Shown here: positions 59,584 through 64,000 of the stretch, piece by piece
Numbering within the stretch: the stretch's first letter is position 1
Layout: the number at the start of each line of letters is the position of its first letter
Assembly: GCA_964591705.1 (NCBI GenBank)
Contig: CAZQCX010000001.1
Location: forward strand, 50,399-114,398
DNA: 64,000 nt
Direction of reading: 5' to 3'
DNA from: UBA11855 sp964591705
GTDB taxonomy: Archaea > Thermoproteota > Bathyarchaeia > Bathyarchaeales > Bathycorpusculaceae
Program-made: the position numbers and the translations under genes
Notes under the pieces: model-generated
The model's input: the letters and a program-made list of their open reading frames with translations, nothing else
What the model was told of the DNA's origin: nothing
Database searches by the model: none

Positions 59584-60699
59584 TTGCCAGACTCTGAAGA
59601 GTTTGTGTACGTAAAAGCCAGTATTCTAGAGAACTTCATGTATGATGTCATGCGTGGATTGGGCGTTCCAGAGGATGACGCAAAAATCGTGGCAGCCATA
59701 CTAATTGAATCTGACATACGGGGTATCGACTCTCATGGCATCGCACGATTGAAGATGTACTACGACCGCATCAGAAGTGGGCAACAATTTCCCACCACAA
59801 AGCTTGTGGTTGAAAGAGAAACTCCTGGAACGGCGGTGCTGAACGCAAGCAATGGTATGGGTCAAGTGGCTTCAAGGAAAGCGATGGAGATGGCAATTGA
59901 AAAGGCAAAAAAAAATGGGATCGGGATTGTTGTGGTCGGGCACTCTAACCATTTTGGAATCGCAGGTTACTATACAACAATGGCTGCCGAGAAAGGCATG
60001 ATCGGCATGTGCGGAACAAACGCTCGACCGGCCATTGCCCCTACCTGGGGCGTTGAACCCATGTTGGGCACAAATCCGTTCGCAATTGCTGTCCCAACTG
60101 ATATGGGATTCCATTGGAGCGCAGATCAAGCAACATCGACAATTCAACGCGGTAAGATAGAGACCTACGCAAGGCTAAGAAAAAGGGTGACGCCGGGGTG
60201 GGTCATCGGAACCGACGGAAAACCGCTGACAGACGCTCGCCAGATACTGGCTGACCTAGGAAAGGACGAAGCATCGCTTACGCCTCTGGGCGGAATTGGA
60301 GAACAGATGTCAGGATACAAGGGTTACAACTATGCAACCTTCGTTGAAATAATGTCATCGTCTCTTCAGCAGTCTTCATTTCTGAAAGCATGCCTCGGTA
60401 TCAAAAACGGCAAACGCGTTCCTTTTGATTTAGGTCACTTTTTCATAGCCATCAACATCGAAGCCTTTGTTGAGCTAGGACAATTCAAGAAGTCAGTTGG
60501 CGCAATGCTCCGTGAGCTCGTTGGATCGAAGAAAATGCCCGCTGCTGACCACATTTATGTTGCGGGCGAGAAAGAATACTTAGCATCAAAAAAACGCCGC
60601 ATCGAAGGAATCCCCGTCTGCAAGGAAACGCAAAAAGAGATTAAAACAATGCAATCAGAACTGAAGTTAACGGGATACCAATTCGGTTTCAAAAATTGA
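59584..60699 (+). CDS. Malate/L-lactate dehydrogenase family oxidoreductase (Ldh2 type)
   Basis: NAD(P)-dependent 2-hydroxyacid dehydrogenase, 371 residues, of the Ldh2/YlbC/sulfolactate dehydrogenase family, unrelated to Rossmann malate dehydrogenase. Signatures: DIRGIDSHGIARLKMYYDR, VVVGHSNHFGIAGYYTTMAAEKGMIG, and ATWGVEP-like APTWGVEPMLGTNPFAIAVPT. The substrate may be malate, lactate, sulfolactate or ureidoglycolate; it cannot be told. The TTG start fits the promoter at 59546-59555. It ends two bases before the assembly gap, so its downstream neighbour is uncertain. Confidence 0.9.
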   Translation: MPDSEEFVYVKASILENFMYDVMRGLGVPEDDAKIVAAILIESDIRGIDSHGIARLKMYYDRIRSGQQFPTTKLVVERETPGTAVLNASNGMGQVASRKAMEMAIEKAKKNGIGIVVVGHSNHFGIAGYYTTMAAEKGMIGMCGTNARPAIAPTWGVEPMLGTNPFAIAVPTDMGFHWSADQATSTIQRGKIETYARLRKRVTPGWVIGTDGKPLTDARQILADLGKDEASLTPLGGIGEQMSGYKGYNYATFVEIMSSSLQQSSFLKACLGIKNGKRVPFDLGHFFIAINIEAFVELGQFKKSVGAMLRELVGSKKMPAADHIYVAGEKEYLASKKRRIEGIPVCKETQKEIKTMQSELKLTGYQFGFKN

Positions 60700-60701
60700 A
60701 T

Positions 60702-60801
60702 NNNNNNNNNNNNNNNNNNNNNNNNNNNNNNNNNNNNNNNNNNNNNNNNNNNNNNNNNNNNNNNNNNNNNNNNNNNNNNNNNNNNNNNNNNNNNNNNNNN
60801 N
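60702..60801. other. Assembly gap (100 N)
   Basis: Exactly 100 N, the usual placeholder for a scaffold join of unknown length. The linkage between the Ldh2-type gene and the GlpA-like gene is therefore not proven at base level, and genes may be missing. Confidence 0.98.
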
Positions 60802-60837
60802 AATCAGCATGCAAACAGCTTCTTCAAGGTTTCCAAA

Positions 60838-62322
60838 ATGAAGGCAGACGTAGTAATCATTGGTGCAGGAATCACTGGCTCAACCATAGCCAGAGAGGTT
60901 TCAAGGTATGATCTCGACGTTACAGTGGTCGAAAAAAATTTCGATGTTGCCTTCGGTTCTCCCACCAAGGCAAACTCGGGAATCATCCATGCTGGCTACG
61001 ATGATACGCCTGGAACAGTGAAGGCTGCGCTTTGTTCAAAAGGAAACGCTCTCTGGCACAAGATTGCTCCGCAGATCGATGCGCCTCTTAGAGAAAATGG
61101 TTCTCTGGTAGTGGCTTTGAACGAAGAGGAAGTGAAGGTTCTCAAGGAGTTGAAGGAGAGAGGCATACAAAACGGGGTTCCAGGTCTGGAAATAATTGAG
61201 GGCCATGAAGAACTCTTGAAGAAGGAACCTAATCTGAATGGCGAAGCCATCGCTGCTCTCTATGCTTCAACAGCAGCCATCACGAGTCCCTACGAATTGG
61301 CCATAGCCATGGCTGAAAACGCGATGGAAAACCACGTGGAGTTTTTGTTTGATACTAAGGTCACAAACTTGGAGGTGAAAAAGGGCGAGTTGAGATCAGT
61401 TCAGACAAGCAAGGGAAGAATTGAGGCGAATTACGCTGTCAACGCGGCGGGTTTACAGGCTGACGAAGTGTCCCGTATGGCAGGAATAGACCGGTTCACC
61501 ATCCGCCCCAGAAAAGGCGAATATTACATCATTGACAATCTATTGGCTGGCTTCGTTCAGCAGACTCTCTTTCCTGTGCCAACGCCTCTTGGCAAAGGGA
61601 TCTTGGTCACTTCTACAATTGACGGACACATACTAATAGGGCCCAATTCCACCGAAGTGGAATGCAAGAGCGATTCAGCAACTACTTCGAGAGGGCTGTC
61701 TGAGGTTTTTTCTGGAGCCCTTCGACTGGTACCAAGATTAGCAGAGAAAAAAAATCACATAATCGCGAACTTCTGTGGTTTACGCCCTGAATCCGACGCA
61801 GACGACTTCATCATAGAGGGGTACGATGAAGTTAGGGGGTTTATCAATGCAGGGGGAATCAAATCGCCAGGTCTAACCGCTGCTCCAGCAGTCGCCCAGG
61901 TGGTGATCGATCTCCTTATGAAGACGGGGTTAGACCTAAGCCTAAAAAATGATTTCAGCATAATTCGCAAACCCATTGACCGAGCGGTTCGCAAACTCGA
62001 CCTAAGAAGAGCGAATCGACTGATTGCTCAGGACCCAAAGTATGGACACGTGGTTTGTCGTTGTGAACATGTGACTGAAGGTGAAATTGTTGAGTCTGTC
62101 AACCGAGGAGCCACCACTTTGGACGGAATTAAATTCCGAACAAGAGCAGGCATGGGAAGATGCCAAGGCGGATTTTGCACTTCGCATCTAATCAGGATCT
62201 TGGCAAAAGAACTTCAGATTCCTGCCGAGAGCGTCACCAAACGAGGCGAGGGCACGGAACTACTAGTTTGCAAAACAAAGCAACTGTTGCTTGAAGATGG
62301 TGAAGGTGGTGAAGGTGGCTAA
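60838..62322 (+). CDS. GlpA-like FAD-dependent glycerol-3-phosphate dehydrogenase with 2Fe-2S domain
   Basis: A 494-residue flavoprotein. The Rossmann start VIIGAGITGSTIAREVSRYDLD and AFGSPTKANSGIIHAGYD are typical of the GlpA/GlpD/LhgO group. The C-terminal BFD-like 2Fe-2S domain has VVCRCEHVTEGEI and GMGRCQGGFC (four Cys). The following GlpB-like and DUF1667 genes mirror the anaerobic glycerol-3-phosphate dehydrogenase clusters of bacteria such as Thermotoga. 2-Hydroxyglutarate or another 2-hydroxyacid is an alternative substrate. The start ATG is 37 bases after the gap, so a promoter may lie in the gap. Confidence 0.85.
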   Translation: MKADVVIIGAGITGSTIAREVSRYDLDVTVVEKNFDVAFGSPTKANSGIIHAGYDDTPGTVKAALCSKGNALWHKIAPQIDAPLRENGSLVVALNEEEVKVLKELKERGIQNGVPGLEIIEGHEELLKKEPNLNGEAIAALYASTAAITSPYELAIAMAENAMENHVEFLFDTKVTNLEVKKGELRSVQTSKGRIEANYAVNAAGLQADEVSRMAGIDRFTIRPRKGEYYIIDNLLAGFVQQTLFPVPTPLGKGILVTSTIDGHILIGPNSTEVECKSDSATTSRGLSEVFSGALRLVPRLAEKKNHIIANFCGLRPESDADDFIIEGYDEVRGFINAGGIKSPGLTAAPAVAQVVIDLLMKTGLDLSLKNDFSIIRKPIDRAVRKLDLRRANRLIAQDPKYGHVVCRCEHVTEGEIVESVNRGATTLDGIKFRTRAGMGRCQGGFCTSHLIRILAKELQIPAESVTKRGEGTELLVCKTKQLLLEDGEGGEGG

Positions 62323-63568
62323 GCGGGAAATCGACATAGCCGTCATAGGGGGAGGGGCTGCCGGATTAGCTGCCGCCATAAAAGCCAAAGAAACAGGTAT
62401 ACAAAACATAGTTGTCATAGAACGCAATGAGCAGCTCGGAGGAATTCTTCCCCAGTGTATTCACACTGGTTTCGGTTTGCATCTTTTCAGGGAGAATCTT
62501 ACAGGTCCAGAGTACATTTCTCGTTTCATTAAGAGAGTTGAGGATTTAGGGATTGAATGCAAACTGGATACGATGGTTCTCAAGATAACGGAAGGCAAGA
62601 AAATAACCGCCGTCAACAGTGTTGGCGGTCTTTTGGAGTTACAGGCTAAAGCGATAATTCTGGCAATGGGCTGCCGTGAGAGGACAAGAGGCGCCATGGG
62701 TATAGCTGGAACCAGACCGGCGGGTATCTTAACAGCCGGTACTGCACAGAGGCTCATGGACATTGATGGGTTTATGCCAGGCAGAAAAGTTGTTATTCTG
62801 GGTTCAGGCGATGTCGGCTTGATAATGGCGAGACGATTCGCCATGGAAGGCGCCAGAGTGGAGGCTGTGGTGGAGATATTGCCATACGCTAGTGGGCTCA
62901 GCAGAAATGTGGTTCAGTGTCTGGAGGATTTCAGCATTCCCTTGTTGTTGGAGCATACTGTTGCATCAATTCACGGTGCTGATAGGGTCGAGGCAGTGAC
63001 CGTGTCCAAAGTGGATGCCGATTGGCGTCCCATCCCAGAAACAGAGCGTGCAATCGAATGCGACACGCTGGTGCTGTCGGTGGGTCTTATTCCTGAAAAT
63101 GAGCTTTCTATGGCAGCAGGCATTGTTCTGGATCATGCAACAAGGGGACCCATCGTTAATGAGTATATGGAGACCTCTGTCGGGGGAATCTTTTGTTGTG
63201 GGAACGTCGTTCAAGTGTACGACATAGCTGACCACGTGACTCAAGCAGGTGAATTAGCCGGAGAAAGCGCGGCTAGATACGTCTTGGATAGACTGCCTTC
63301 GTTGAGTCAAAGGATAGCTTTGAAGGCTGGAAACAATGTGAATTCAGTGGTGCCCCAAATAATCAGCGGTGAGAGACCAGTCACCCTTCACTTGAGAGTG
63401 AAAAAGCCAATGAGAAAGGCAAAAATAATCATAGGTAACTTGGCGATATCAAAACTTGCGCTGAGACCCCCAGAAATGGTTGCCATCAGCCTAAATGAAA
63501 AAGCACTAGTGGCGCTGAAGCAGGAAAAAGTGCTGGGAGTCAGGATTGAAGAGGAGGCTGCATCATGA
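62315..63568 (+). CDS. GlpB-like NAD(P)/FAD-dependent oxidoreductase
   Basis: A 417-residue flavoprotein of the pyridine nucleotide-disulfide oxidoreductase type. It has the FAD motif IAVIGGGAAGLAAAIKA, ERNEQLGGILPQCIHTGFG, a second dinucleotide motif KVVILGSGDVGLIMARRFA, and the C-terminal FAD segment GGIFCCGNVV. The GTG at 62315 overlaps the upstream gene by 8 bases; the frame opens at 62291 within a GGTGAA repeat that can also act as ribosome site. It probably passes electrons from the GlpA-like subunit together with DUF1667. Confidence 0.87.
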   Translation: MAKREIDIAVIGGGAAGLAAAIKAKETGIQNIVVIERNEQLGGILPQCIHTGFGLHLFRENLTGPEYISRFIKRVEDLGIECKLDTMVLKITEGKKITAVNSVGGLLELQAKAIILAMGCRERTRGAMGIAGTRPAGILTAGTAQRLMDIDGFMPGRKVVILGSGDVGLIMARRFAMEGARVEAVVEILPYASGLSRNVVQCLEDFSIPLLLEHTVASIHGADRVEAVTVSKVDADWRPIPETERAIECDTLVLSVGLIPENELSMAAGIVLDHATRGPIVNEYMETSVGGIFCCGNVVQVYDIADHVTQAGELAGESAARYVLDRLPSLSQRIALKAGNNVNSVVPQIISGERPVTLHLRVKKPMRKAKIIIGNLAISKLALRPPEMVAISLNEKALVALKQEKVLGVRIEEEAAS

Positions 63569-63945
63569 AAACGAGCGAGGCGCGCACAATAACCTGCATC
63601 ATCTGTCCAGTAGGCTGCAAAGCAAAGGTTACCCTTGAATGTGGAAAAACATGCAGAATTGAGAATGTTGAATGTCCCAGGGGCGAGGAGTATGCCAGAA
63701 GAGAACTTGAAACACCTATGAGGGATTTCTTCACAACAGTGAGAATAAAGGGAGCAAGTTCGCCAGTGTTGCCTGTAAGGTCAACTACGCCTATTCCAAA
63801 AGACCAGATGCAGAACTGTGCTTTGGAATTGGCTAAGATTGTGGTCAGCGCTCCTGTGAAAGCAGGAACCACAGTTGTCAAGAATCTGTTGGGCTTGGCT
63901 GTGGATATTATTGCTACTAGGGATATGGATTGTTCAAAAGAATAG
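63565..63945 (+). CDS. DUF1667 protein
   Basis: A 126-residue protein with CIICPVGCKAKV near the N-terminus, more cysteines at CGKTCRIENVECPRG, and the C-terminal VKAGTTVVKNLLGLAVDIIATRDM. This is DUF1667, found next to GlpA/GlpB-like pairs; the Cys pattern suggests an iron-sulfur cluster. It overlaps the upstream gene by 4 bases. Nothing is recognisable in the 55 bases between its stop and the window end. Confidence 0.9.
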   Translation: MKTSEARTITCIICPVGCKAKVTLECGKTCRIENVECPRGEEYARRELETPMRDFFTTVRIKGASSPVLPVRSTTPIPKDQMQNCALELAKIVVSAPVKAGTTVVKNLLGLAVDIIATRDMDCSKE

Positions 63946-64000
63946 CCTCCAATTCAAGAACCCACGGCTGAAACAGATAGTAGACCTTAGGCGTTATTAT

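Noticed and set aside
1..64000. tRNA, rRNA or 7S RNA genes
   Set aside because: I scanned spacers for T-loop-like and SRP-like sequence and saw none; a tRNAscan or Infernal run would be the decisive test.

Overview
The window is archaeal. It encodes archaeal/eukaryotic-type information-processing proteins (CDC48, aEF-1beta, FEN-1, aRF1, Trm5, TruD, RtcA), archaeal biosynthetic variants (GHMP-type shikimate kinase, dehydroquinate synthase II, ADTH synthase, NadM), leaderless genes with TATA-like boxes about 25-30 nt upstream, and many GTG/TTG starts. A eukaryote-type topoisomerase IB together with Ftr (a methanopterin C1 enzyme) and the anaerobic homocysteine pathway fits Candidatus Bathyarchaeia (MCG) best. 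That placement is inferred from gene content; no rRNA or tRNA gene was seen. A run of 100 N at 60702-60801 shows the sequence is a scaffolded assembly, probably a metagenome bin.

Layout. 1-848: 5' part of a secreted protein running off the left edge. 1.0-9.9 kb: housekeeping genes, with nadM facing the minus-strand run cdc48, small winged-helix protein, FAD reductase, pth2, truD, then EF-1beta/Zn-ribbon diverging from fen1, and a broken pcm. 10-19.5 kb: glmS, an HTH/S-layer-type fusion, DUF371, trm5-rtcA, several small unknowns, a decayed insertion sequence with clear ends (16912-18147), a DUF365-like PUA protein and a 50-residue ribbon-helix-helix protein. 19.5-22.1 kb: pyrF, an EamA transporter and an HTH regulator.

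22.3-34.3 kb is a branched-chain amino acid region: ilvD, a first LeuA/CimA-type synthase, a secreted PQQ beta-propeller on the other strand, then the plus-strand operon ilvB-ilvN-leuC-leuD-leuB-(second LeuA-type)-pheA. Genes for ilvC and a dedicated branched-chain aminotransferase are not in the window. 35.1-45.2 kb is a tight minus-strand operon that starts at aspartate kinase and runs through ADTH synthase, dehydroquinate synthase II, aroD, aroE, shikimate kinase, aroA, aroC, chorismate mutase, an aminotransferase and prephenate dehydrogenase. Most junctions overlap by a few bases. With pheA, which meets tyrA tail to tail, it makes a nearly complete route from aspartate to phenylalanine and tyrosine; only asd is missing. 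Upstream on the same strand (45.5-48.3 kb) lie the three genes of the anaerobic homocysteine route (DUF39-CBS, NIL-ferredoxin, UPF0280), which also starts from aspartate semialdehyde. The whole block can be read as an aspartate-semialdehyde hub.

48.4-56.8 kb: ftr, aRF1, a DUF1638 gene with a frameshift in a homopolymer, flavodoxin, DUF167-topoisomerase IB, a small zincin, a TIM-barrel-like protein, a CBS pair and an ASCH protein. 56.9-59.1 kb: two surface proteins, one a secreted caspase-like protease. 59.6-63.9 kb: an Ldh2-type dehydrogenase, the assembly gap, and a GlpA-like / GlpB-like / DUF1667 trio typical of anaerobic glycerol-3-phosphate oxidation. No CRISPR array, prophage, origin, tRNA or rRNA was recognised.
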